From assembly GCA_025358255.1 (NCBI GenBank), contig JANYKC010000027.1:44077-108076 (forward strand): a DNA stretch of 64,000 nt, given 5' to 3'. Below, in pieces: positions 8,922 to 17,805 of this stretch. Position 1 is the stretch's first letter, and every line of letters starts with the position of its first letter. A program made the position numbers and the translations under genes. This DNA comes from Spirochaetaceae bacterium (GTDB lineage Bacteria; Spirochaetota; Spirochaetia; Treponematales; Rectinemataceae). The notes beneath the pieces were generated by a model. That model made no database searches. It was not told the DNA's origin and saw only the letters and a program-made list of their open reading frames with translations.

Positions 8922-10064
8922 CTAGAAATGCAGGAGGAACTGGATGTTCCAGAAGAAAGCCTCGGTGGAGGTATAGGTTGTGTAGATGGAGGACCCGTCG
9001 GGCAGCTTGAGGCCGGCGAAAGCGCCGAGGTTCACGAAATCGAAGACATTGAAGTTGAGGCCGGCGCCGGTCGACATGATGGCGCCGCTTGCGTCCTTGT
9101 TCGCGCCTGAGTCGTTGGCAAAGCCCGAGTAATAGCCCGCATCGAAAAACCCGTAGAGCATGGAGACAAGCCAGGCCTGGTGGAAAAGCGCCGGCAGGAT
9201 GGCCCGGACTTCGCCATTGGCCACGAGCTTGAGTGAGGAATCGAAGCTGTTCGAGGGATACCCGCGTACGCAATCGCCAAGGCTGCCGCGCAGGTCGCGG
9301 CCACCGAAGCTCTGCATGACCCAGATAGGCACGTGGCCCCCACTGGCATAGTCCGCGCTCGCGAAGCCGGCGAGATAGAGGGAAAAGGCATTGAGCTTTT
9401 CGTCCGATGCTTGCCCCGTGGACACGAGGGGAAGATATCCCTTGGCCTTGAGCGTAAAGCGCAGGAAATCGGATTCACGGGCCGCTTCATTCAGGGCATC
9501 TGGACCGTATTCCCCCGAAAGCTCTGCGAAGACGCCCGAGTATACCCGGCGCGAATCCCTGGCCGTGTTGTCGTATGCCAGTCCGGCAAGGAAGGAATTG
9601 CCAAAGATGCCCTCCATGTCCGTGAAGGCAAGGGCGGAAAGGCTGGTGTCATAAAAGTCATAGCGGCCGCGATAGAAGGCGAATGCCTCGACCAGGTTTC
9701 CTTTTTCCTTCTGAGCAAGGCCCAGCGTCGCGCCGAGGGCCCACTGGAAATTGGGCGACTGGTAGCGATACGCACCGTCAAAGGCGCCGGGTTCGGTCCG
9801 GACATCGCCGGTGACTGGATCGCGGAGGATGCGGCCATCCTCGTAGCCGCCACGGAGGCGGGCAACCGCAGTGAGGGGGGAGTTGCCCAGCGCCCCGATA
9901 GGAAGGCCGAACTGCAGGTCGGCGCCGGTCGGCACCGGCAATCCCGTCACTCCCGGGATCGCCCAGTCCAGGGCGATTCCCTTGAAATCGAACTGAAGCC
10001 CTTCCGCGGACAGGGCTCCAAGGAAAAGGGCAATAAGGGCTGTACATGCGATGCTGCGTTTCAT
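8922..10064 (-). CDS. Putative outer-membrane beta-barrel protein
   Basis: Signal peptide MKRSIACTALIALFLGALSAEG; alternating aromatic/glycine pattern; C-terminal FFWNIQFLLHF with terminal Phe. Confidence 0.65.
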   Translation of the reverse strand: MKRSIACTALIALFLGALSAEGLQFDFKGIALDWAIPGVTGLPVPTGADLQFGLPIGALGNSPLTAVARLRGGYEDGRILRDPVTGDVRTEPGAFDGAYRYQSPNFQWALGATLGLAQKEKGNLVEAFAFYRGRYDFYDTSLSALAFTDMEGIFGNSFLAGLAYDNTARDSRRVYSGVFAELSGEYGPDALNEAARESDFLRFTLKAKGYLPLVSTGQASDEKLNAFSLYLAGFASADYASGGHVPIWVMQSFGGRDLRGSLGDCVRGYPSNSFDSSLKLVANGEVRAILPALFHQAWLVSMLYGFFDAGYYSGFANDSGANKDASGAIMSTGAGLNFNVFDFVNLGAFAGLKLPDGSSIYTTYTSTEAFFWNIQFLLHF

Positions 10065-10329
10065 GCTGGCCTCCTGACGGAAGCGTCAGTATAGACCGTC
10101 ACGCTCATCGATCGCAAGCAAAAAGGTGGACATGGATGCAGGACGACTGCCATCCGACGTGAAGGTGCTTTCAATTAAGCGAAGTTTACCCCAGGCGAGC
10201 GGGGCTGATTCCACCCTTCGCCCGGGTCTTCCTTGAAGTCGCAGCCGGTCTGGCCTGTGCGTGGGCAGTCGCGCCATTCAAGGCTCCGCCACAGTCTCCG
10301 GTGATTCCGCATGGCCGAAGCGCCGCAGC

Positions 10330-10362
10330 AAAATAAAAGTTGCGCAGGCCTTGCCTGCGCAA
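10330..10362 (-). terminator. Terminator downstream of tRNA-Arg
   Basis: Minus strand GTTGCGCAGGCAAGGCCTGCGCAACTTTTATTTT. Confidence 0.8.
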
Positions 10363-10368
10363 CCGAAG

Positions 10369-10442
10369 TGGGACCAGCCCGGCTCGAACGGGCGACCTGC
10401 TGCTTAGAAGGCAGCTGCTCTATCCGGTTGAGCTATGATCCC
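10369..10442 (-). tRNA. tRNA-Arg (anticodon TCT)
   Basis: Full cloverleaf by hand: GGGATCA acceptor pairs with TGGTCCC; anticodon loop CTTCTAA; T arm GCCCG-TTCGAGC-CGGGC. Confidence 0.93.
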
Positions 10443-10683
10443 CCGTGAACGAAGCGCTCAAGTCGCTTAAGCGCTCCGTTCACGCGCAATTCCGCTTTTT
10501 AAGGAATTGCGAACATGGCATCTCGAAAGCTCCTGCGGCGCATCGACCGGGCGACGCATTCGCCGTCATGCGGCCTTTTCGCCCCGGCTCCTGCCCTCTA
10601 GCGGAGCGCAGGCCTTGCGCCGCTCAGGCCTTGCGCCGCGCACATTGATCCCTGCGGCTCGCGGCAGGCAAAACGCAGGCAAA

Positions 10684-10756
10684 TCGGGACGGGGGGATTC
10701 GAACCCCCGATCTCCTGGTCCCAAACCAGGTGCCTTAGCCTCTAGGCTACGTCCCG
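10684..10756 (-). tRNA. tRNA-Pro (anticodon TGG)
   Basis: CGGGACG acceptor pairs with CGTCCCG; anticodon loop TTTGGGA; T arm GGGGG-TTCGAAT-CCCCC. Confidence 0.94.
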
Positions 10757-10832
10757 GAGCGCATAAATTAGTCCGCGAGCGGCATATATGTCAATAAGCA
10801 GGGGGAGTGCCTTTTGTGGAGGGATTTTCTCC

Positions 10833-10861
10833 TTGACAGCGATAAATTCGGGTCTTAACAT
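10833..10861 (+). promoter_or_regulatory. Sigma70-type promoter upstream of EF-G-like gene
   Basis: TTGACA - 17 bp - TAACAT. Confidence 0.7.
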
Positions 10862-10924
10862 AGCAAGGCCTTTTTATTCACATTCAGGTGACAGTCATCG
10901 CTGAGCACCCTCCAAGGAGCAATT

Positions 10925-13021
10925 ATGGCGTATTCGACCGACCTCATCCGGAACGTGGCCATAGCCGGTCACGGCGGCACGGGCAAGACATCCTTGCTCG
11001 AGCACGTCCTTTTCCAGGGTGGAGCGATCGGGAAGCCCGAGACGATAGAGTCCGGCAAGACCGTGAGTGATTCTGGTGAAGACGAGATCGCCCGCAAGAT
11101 CTCCGTCCATGCCTCCCTCTCCCATGTGACGATGAAGGACGTGAAGATCAATTTCATCGACACGCCGGGCTCCTCCGATTTTGTCGGTGAAGTGATCCTT
11201 GCCTTCCGTGCCTGTGAATCCGCCCTCCTCCTCGTGGACGGAAGGTCGGGAGTGCAGATGGAGACCATCAAGCTCTGGAGGAACCTCGATTCGCGCAAGC
11301 AGCCCAGGGCGATCTTCGTTTCCCGCCTTGACGAGGAAAGGGCCTCATATGCGAGATCCCTAGAGGACCTGCATGACAGGTTCAAGGTGACACCCGTCGC
11401 GATCACCATCCCGATCGGTGAAGGCGCAGGCATCAAGGGCGTCGTGGACATCCTGAACCAGGTCGCCTATGCGGCCCCCGCCACCCACGACCAGAAGGAA
11501 GTCCCCGGTCCCGTCCCCGCTGAAATGCAGGCGCTGGTGGCTGAATACCGCGCCAAGCTCTACGAAGCCGCGGCCGAAGGCGATGACGAGCTCATGGAGA
11601 AATACCTGAGCGAAGGGGAACTCACCCAAGAGGAGACCCTCAGGGGTTTGCGCGAATCCATGGCCGCCGACACCTGCTTTCCGGCGTTCGCGGGAGCGGG
11701 AGCGAAGAACATCGGCACCGAAGCCCTCCTGGAATTCATCATCGCATCTGCTCCCTCCCCCCTGCTGGCCCACAAGGAGACGACGGTCGATCATGACCAG
11801 AACGAGGTCGAGGTTCCGATTGATCCGGCAAAGCCGGCAAGCGCCCTTGTCGTGAAGACTCAGATCGACCAGTTCTCGGGCCGCCTTTCCTACGTGAAAG
11901 TCGTGACGGGAACCCTTTCTCCCGATCTTGAGATCATGAATCTCCGTGACGGGCACAGGGAGAAATTCGCCAAGCTCTATACCGCCCAGGGGAAGAAACT
12001 CGAGGAAGCCGGAAGCCTCGCTGCCGGAGACATCGGCATCATCGCCAAATCCGCCTCGCTCAAGACCAATGACACCCTTGCGGCCGGCGACAAGGCGCTT
12101 CCCTACAAGCGCCTTACGCTCCCCACCCCCGTCCATACCCTCGCGATCACCGCGACCAACAAGAAGGAAGAGGACAAGCTCAACGAGAGCCTCCTCAAGG
12201 CAGCCGAGGAGGATCTCACCTTCCAGGTGCATTTCAACGTGGAGACGAAGGAGACTGTCATCGCCGGCATGGGCGAGCTCCAGATCAACATGATCCTCGA
12301 CAAGATCAAGAACATGTCGAGGATTGTCGCCGAGACCAGGGTTCCGCGCGTCGCCTACCGGGAGACGATCACGAAGAAGGCGACCGCGGAATACACCCAC
12401 AAGAAGCAGACCGGGGGTCACGGGCAATACGCCCGCGTCGTCTTCGACCTCGAACCCCTCGAGAGGGGAACCGGCTATCAGTTCGAAAACAAGCTTTTCG
12501 GCCAGTCCGTCTCCAAGGGTTTCATCCCGGGCATCGAGAAGGGCATCCACCAGGCGATGGAAATGGGCGTTGTGGCCGGCTACCCTGTGGTCGACGTGAA
12601 AACCGCGATCACCGACGGGAAGGAGCATCCGGTAGACTCCTCCGAAATGGCCTTCAAGCTGGCCTCGCGGGGAGCCTTCCGCGAAGCCAGCCGGAACGCC
12701 GGGGCGGTGCTCCTCGAGCCCATCATGAACCTAAGGGTCTATGTCGAGGAAAAAAGCCTTGGCGACGTCATGTCCGACCTTTCAAGCCGCCGCGGCCGAA
12801 TCTCGGGACAGAATCCCTTGGGGGGCGGCATCGTCGAGATAGATGCGCAGGTCCCGCAAGCGGAACTCCTTCGCTATGCGATCGACCTCCGCTCCATGAC
12901 AAGCGGCACGGGGTCCTTCGCGGTCGACTTCGACCACTACTCGCCGATCACGGGCAAGATCGCAGAGGATGTCACCAAGGCCGCCTCCGCCTTCAGGACG
13001 CACGAAGAAGAGGAAGAATAG
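10925..13021 (+). CDS. EF-G-like translational GTPase paralogue (FusA2-like)
   Basis: 698 aa EF-G architecture (GKQTGGHGQYARV, PIMNLRVYVEEKSLGDVMSDLSSRRGRI) with altered G motifs. Confidence 0.92.
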   Translation: MAYSTDLIRNVAIAGHGGTGKTSLLEHVLFQGGAIGKPETIESGKTVSDSGEDEIARKISVHASLSHVTMKDVKINFIDTPGSSDFVGEVILAFRACESALLLVDGRSGVQMETIKLWRNLDSRKQPRAIFVSRLDEERASYARSLEDLHDRFKVTPVAITIPIGEGAGIKGVVDILNQVAYAAPATHDQKEVPGPVPAEMQALVAEYRAKLYEAAAEGDDELMEKYLSEGELTQEETLRGLRESMAADTCFPAFAGAGAKNIGTEALLEFIIASAPSPLLAHKETTVDHDQNEVEVPIDPAKPASALVVKTQIDQFSGRLSYVKVVTGTLSPDLEIMNLRDGHREKFAKLYTAQGKKLEEAGSLAAGDIGIIAKSASLKTNDTLAAGDKALPYKRLTLPTPVHTLAITATNKKEEDKLNESLLKAAEEDLTFQVHFNVETKETVIAGMGELQINMILDKIKNMSRIVAETRVPRVAYRETITKKATAEYTHKKQTGGHGQYARVVFDLEPLERGTGYQFENKLFGQSVSKGFIPGIEKGIHQAMEMGVVAGYPVVDVKTAITDGKEHPVDSSEMAFKLASRGAFREASRNAGAVLLEPIMNLRVYVEEKSLGDVMSDLSSRRGRISGQNPLGGGIVEIDAQVPQAELLRYAIDLRSMTSGTGSFAVDFDHYSPITGKIAEDVTKAASAFRTHEEEEE

Positions 13022-13040
13022 GCCCAATTAGGATATAAAA

Positions 13041-13080
13041 GCCCCCGTGCGCCATCCTGGCGGACGGGGGCTTTCCTTTT
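13041..13080 (+). terminator. Rho-independent terminator
   Basis: AAAAGCCCCCGTgcgccatcctggcggACGGGGGCTTTCCTTTT. Confidence 0.85.
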
Positions 13081-13134
13081 GACGCCGGCGAAGGGGACCT
13101 TGCCATTTCAGCCGGTTTTTTGTACCTTTCGGGC

Positions 13135-14511
13135 ATGAGCAAAAGCGCGACGGCATTATGCTTCCTTTTGGCCTCCTTGGCCCTCGCCTCCTGCGCCAGC
13201 TCAAGGCCTGCCGCTTCGCCAGACCTGCCGCCCGATGCGATCGCTCGGTCGAGCGACGCCGTCATGGCCGGAAGCCTCCTTGAGTGGAGACCGGGAAAGC
13301 CCACTTTGCCTGCGGAAAGCCGCCGCCTCCTTGCGCTTTTTTCGCCTTCCCTCCTCAAGACCCAATTCGGGCAGGAAGTCCTGGATGCGGTTGGCTATCC
13401 TGCCTGGCGCAAGGAAAGGAGCCCGGGGCTTGTCGGAACCCAAACCATCGTGGTGGGTTTCGCGGCCCGCCAGATAGCTGGCGGCCTCGACCGGCAGTCA
13501 GGGAGCATATTCCTTCCGAGCGATTGGCAGGAAAGCGACAAACCTCTTAGTTGGGTCCTTTTCTTCAAGGGAACGGAGCTCCTGCGCGATGAGACACCGT
13601 CCAACGGCAAGGGCCTTGAGTTGCCCATCATCAGGCTCCTCGCCTCCCTTGGATACGCGGTCTTCGCGCCGGATTACGTGGGGATGGCCGCTTCCATGGG
13701 CATCCAGGAATATTGCGTTCCGGATTCGCTGGCCAATTCCGGGAGCGATGGCCTTGCGGCGGCGAGAGCTTGGCTGTCGAAGGCGCGGCGGGGAGGGAAG
13801 GATCCACTCAAGGAGAGCGGCCGCCTTTACATCGTCGGCTATTCCGAAGGCGGGCTTTCGGCCATGGCCGCGGTCCAAAGCATTGCGTCGAAAAGGCTCA
13901 TGGCGCCGGGGTTGGAGCTTGCCGCGGCTTGGCCGATGGCGGCCCCCCTCAACCTCATGTCCGCTGTCCCGTTCCTGACAGAGGAACCGGCCATCCTCCG
14001 CCGACCCGACTACCAGGTCTACATAGCGATGGGCTGGGCGAGGGCCTATCCCGGCATCGTCAACCTCTCCGACATCCTCCTGCCGCGAACCATTTCCGAA
14101 ATCGTCCCCCTCTTTGACGGGAAGCACTCGGGCGACTCGATATGCGTCTCCATCGCAAGGACAGTCGGAAAGCAAATAGGCAAGGTCACGGACAAAGACC
14201 TCTTCACCGCCTCCTTCCTCCAAGGCCTGCGTGCCGATCCCTTGTCGCTGCCGTACTTCCTTGCCCAGGACAAGGCCCGGCTCGATCGCTTCATTCCCCC
14301 AGCCGGTCTCCACCTCGTGCTCATGGCCTCTGAGACCGATGAGATCGTGCGCTTTTCGAACAGCGAGGATGAGTACCTCTTTGTCAAGAGAATGGCCCCG
14401 TCGTCAAGCATCGAACTTGTGCGGCTTTCCGCACGGGATCATGGGCGCGGTGCCGTTGAGGGAATGCTGTACGCCATAGTCGACATGGATAGAAGGGAAA
14501 GGGCCAGGTAG
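13135..14511 (+). CDS. Putative lipoprotein, secretory lipase/alpha-beta hydrolase-like
   Basis: Lipobox-like LALASC near N-terminus; nucleophile elbow GYSEGG; start taken at internal ATG. Confidence 0.75.
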   Translation: MSKSATALCFLLASLALASCASSRPAASPDLPPDAIARSSDAVMAGSLLEWRPGKPTLPAESRRLLALFSPSLLKTQFGQEVLDAVGYPAWRKERSPGLVGTQTIVVGFAARQIAGGLDRQSGSIFLPSDWQESDKPLSWVLFFKGTELLRDETPSNGKGLELPIIRLLASLGYAVFAPDYVGMAASMGIQEYCVPDSLANSGSDGLAAARAWLSKARRGGKDPLKESGRLYIVGYSEGGLSAMAAVQSIASKRLMAPGLELAAAWPMAAPLNLMSAVPFLTEEPAILRRPDYQVYIAMGWARAYPGIVNLSDILLPRTISEIVPLFDGKHSGDSICVSIARTVGKQIGKVTDKDLFTASFLQGLRADPLSLPYFLAQDKARLDRFIPPAGLHLVLMASETDEIVRFSNSEDEYLFVKRMAPSSSIELVRLSARDHGRGAVEGMLYAIVDMDRRERAR

Positions 14512-14573
14512 CGCCGATCACGGGGAGGTGACCGGAGTTACCTCGCTACCAGGCGGCTTTTCCCGATCACCAC

Positions 14574-15418
14574 CTAGCCGCCCAGTTCAGCCGAAAGCCC
14601 GGCAAAGCCCTGAAGTATCGAATCGGCGACCGTCCCGCTCGCCAGCTCGCCCCGGGAATCGAACTCGCAGCAGGCGATCAGGCTTTTCCTGAACCTGGCA
14701 TCGTTCCGGGTCGCGTCGCGGTGCGAATGGAATATGAAATTCCCGAGACAGCGGAATATGGGCTTGCCTTGATATAATTCTGGCCCCTGAAGTACAGGGG
14801 CGCCAGGCCCACGAAAACATCGGCGCCTGCGTCCACGCAAGCCCGCGCGAATTGCCTGGTCCAATCGGGGACAGTTTCCCACGCAGGCAACCAAGGATGG
14901 TGGTGGAGGCTCCCGATTCCAAAGTCGGCGCTTGCGCGCGCCGGCCTGATCGAGTCGAGACCTCTCTCCTTGTCCGAGGCATCGACAGGGCGCGTTTCCT
15001 CCACGGCCTCGCCCCGCTCCACACGACTGCCGAAGAAATCGAACGCCTCGCTCGCGGGGTCAAGGCGCTTCCCGTAGCCGACAAGGGCCTTTGCCGCCTT
15101 GCGCGCCTCTTCGCCGCATGCCTCACTGATGGCGCACAACCTGTCGTAGTCCTTGCCCGGAAGCCGCAGCGCCTGCCTCACGAGGAGGCGGTTGATGCCG
15201 GCCCGGGCCGGGTTTCCCGCGGCCGCGTCGCGGGCGTAGACGAAGTCGGGTGGGGGGGACGCGTCCTTTGCGACATGCGCGATTCGGCCGGCGGGAAGGT
15301 CAAGGTAGCGGGGGACCGCCGCTTCCGTCGCGTTTATTCCCGTTCCGCGTGCAGGAAGGCGCGGGCCGACGCTTCCCCGCAGGTGGAAGTATGCCTCCCG
15401 GCCCCAAGTCAAAGGCAC
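14574..15418 (-). pseudogene. CapA/PGA_cap-family (poly-gamma-glutamate synthesis-like) pseudogene, N-terminally truncated and frameshifted
   Basis: GTGINATEA..LDLPAGRIAHVAKD..GNPARAGINRLLV and LHHHPWLPAWETVPDWTRQFARACVDAGADVFVG, then a frame change to APVLQGPELYQGKPIFRCLGNFIFHS. Confidence 0.8.
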
Positions 15419-17145
15419 GGTTGTTCGCGAGGGAAAGCTAACGGAATCCTGTCCAGGAAAAGCAGTCGAGCAGCTCGGGTCCCGGATGGGCGTGATAGCC
15501 GTCCCTTTCCCTCCGCCTCTCCCGAGTTGGGCTTGACGTCAGAGCGCGGGAAGTTCGAGCTCGCTATGTCGAGCCGGATGCGATGTCCCTTCACGAAGAG
15601 GCTGCCCGTCGGGAAGGTCTCGACAAGGACTTCATAGCTCTTCCCGGGTTCCATGAGCCTGGGTTCCTCCCAGGAATCCCGGTACCTGGCTCGGGGTATC
15701 CCATCGGTGATGTTCATGCAAAAACCGCGTGGATAGTCGGCATTGGCTGGATATGCGTCGACAAGCCCCATGGTGAAATCGGTGTCGGGGCAGTCGGAGG
15801 AAATCCAGAGCCGCGCCTGTATCGGACCGGCAACCTCCGGGTCAGCCTCGAGGGGAGCCGTCTTGAAGACCAGCACGTCGGGCCTCCTGCCGAGGGGAAG
15901 GAAGGGAGGCTTGCAGCCGAAAAAACGCCCGTCCTCGACGTCCTCGACCTGGTCAAAGGCGCCGCTTACCATCACGGGCTCGCCCGAGGTTATCGCCCCA
16001 CCGATCGTCGGCGCGGGCCGCTCGAGGTCATGCCGCCAGGACAGGCCGACCGACTCGCGGGAAGGAGGGGAATGCTCGCGGCGGCCGACAGGTCCAAGCT
16101 GCAGTCCCATGGGAAGGGTCTTGGGAAGCGGCCAGCCAGCGCTGGCCTTCCAGGCTCCGCCATGGTCCATCCTCCCCGCCTGGTTCCTCCGCCTAGAACC
16201 TCCGCCCATGCGGAAATAGCGCACTTACGGCTCGGCATCAACGCCATTTTCGGTCATCCTGAGCCAGCGGTCGAACCAACGCAGCCTGAACTCGTCCAAG
16301 TCCGGGTCGACGGTTCCGTCCAACGTGGCATCAGGGCCTAAATCGACATCGCCGGAATAGGCCAACGATCGGTTGCCGTGGGTCCATGGTCCGAGGACCA
16401 GGCGAAGCGGCCCCTTGCCGAGGGCCGAGAGGCCGATGCAGTTCTCCGTAGCCGTCCTGGGATAGGGGTCATACCAACTGGACAGAATGACGAGAGGGAC
16501 GTCGGCGAACCTGCCGTACTGGCCGGCCGCCCAGAGGCCGAGCTTCTTCCAGTGGTCTCCGAAATCGCCGCTTGTCCATCGCTCGAGGAGTTAGTCCTCG
16601 TATTCGGGCACGGCGCTGATGGGTGAATTGCCAGGGCGCCAAGGCAGCCGCGTGAACCACGCCGCGATGTCCTGCGCGTCAAGGGCAGCCTGGGTATGGG
16701 CGTTGTAGGAAAGGCCCATGGTCCCGACCTTGCCATCGCACCACGCCTGCCTCGCATGCCATTCGACCGTGTCGTAGCCATCCTCGGCCTCGCCGAAGTA
16801 CTTGGCAAAGACGCCTTCGGAGCCGTAGCGGCTCCTGCAATCCTGGCCGGCGACGACATATCCACGGGCGGCGAACCATCGCGCCGTCGTGGCCTGTGAC
16901 TGTGGCCGTGGATCCTTGGCCGTTATCGAGCTCCGGATGCCGCTGGCGCGCTTGTCATAGGGGGTGCGTTCAAGGATTACGGGAAATGGTCCACGGTCTG
17001 GAAGCCCCTCGCCAGTGGCAGGCCGATAGATGTCTGTCGCCAGCCTCACCCCGTCACGCATGGGGACCATGACATCGCCTTCGAATGCGACAGCCCAAAG
17101 TCCGCCGTCCATCCTTTCAGCCTCAGTCATGGCCACCCCCGGCAT
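15409..17145 (-). pseudogene. CocE/NonD (X-Pro dipeptidyl-peptidase S15-like) hydrolase interrupted by two in-frame TAA codons
   Basis: One continuous frame: DVMVPMRDGVRLATDIYRP...GTMGLSYNAHTQ...AVPEYED*LLERWTSGDFGDHWKK...VDAEP*VRYFRMGGGS...SLFVKGHRIRLDIASSNFPR; stops at 16591-16593 and 16225-16227. Confidence 0.85.
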
Positions 17146-17220
17146 TGGAATTCTTGGGCTAACTTGGAAGCCGGGTACAGGTCCATCGGATTCGGCCTCG
17201 GGATGCCCAACCCTGGCTTG

Positions 17221-17415
17221 AATACGAATCCCTTCTTCGTTGCGAACGCCGAGGTCTCAATAAAACGGGAGCTCGATGGACGCTCTGGTCAGACATCCCG
17301 CCGCGATGTCCGAATGGCCGTATTCGAATACATTGAGGAGCATTGCAATCGTTTCAGGATTCGCTCGCGGAATGGCTTCAGGCCGCCCGCAGCCGTACCC
17401 AGGAGAGCGGCTTAA
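17221..17415 (+). mobile_element. Remnant of IS3-family transposase C-terminus (integrase-domain tail)
   Basis: NTNPFFVANAEVSIKRELDGRSGQTSRRDVRMAVFEYIEEHCNRFRIRSRNGFRPPAAV resembles the typical ...FFxxxKREL..R...R...R.AVFEYIE.YNR.R.HS.LGYRSPAEF tail. Confidence 0.75.
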
Positions 17416-17788
17416 CTAGCTCTCCACCAAAGCCGGGCAAGTCCCTGCAGGCCTCGAAAGCGAGACGCACCGAATCGAAACGCGACAACCCTCCCCCTTC
17501 GAAGCCAACCAGGAAGGAGCCATCGCCGTCCTCAATGAGGGCAAGCACCGGAGGCGAGCCCATCGGGGCCGCGGCGGTGTTGGGTCGGAATGTCGAGAAA
17601 GCATGGCCATCGAAACAGGAGATGCCCCCGTTTCCACCGAACCAAAGGAGGCCATTCGGGTCCTGGAGCATGCAGTTCACCCTTGAGCCCGCAAGCCCCT
17701 GCCCGATGCCCAGCGATTAGCATGAAAGGCGCGAAGCGTCAGCCCCCGCAAGGTGCAAGGGAAAGCCGATGGCAATGCATGCCGCCAT
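17378..17788 (-). pseudogene. Truncated two-component-regulator propeller (Reg_prop) sensor N-terminus with an in-frame TAA
   Basis: MAACIAIGFPLHLAGADASRLSC*SLGIGQGLAGSRVNCMLQDPNGLLWFGGNGGISCFDGHAFSTFR; TAA at 17717-17719; frame ends at 17378. Confidence 0.7.
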
Positions 17789-17805
17789 CCCCGAAGGACA
17801 AGAAG

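Noticed and set aside
11360-12628. 422-aa minus-strand ORF antisense to the EF-G-like gene
   Set aside because: Shadow ORF of a high-G+C gene; low-complexity composition and no recognised motif, whereas the plus strand encodes a clear EF-G paralogue.
15409-17145. Stop-codon reassignment/selenocysteine-like recoding as explanation for in-frame TAA codons
   Set aside because: TAA is the normal terminator of many intact genes in this window, neighbouring genes are also decayed, and there is no recognisable recoding element; pseudogenisation is simpler.
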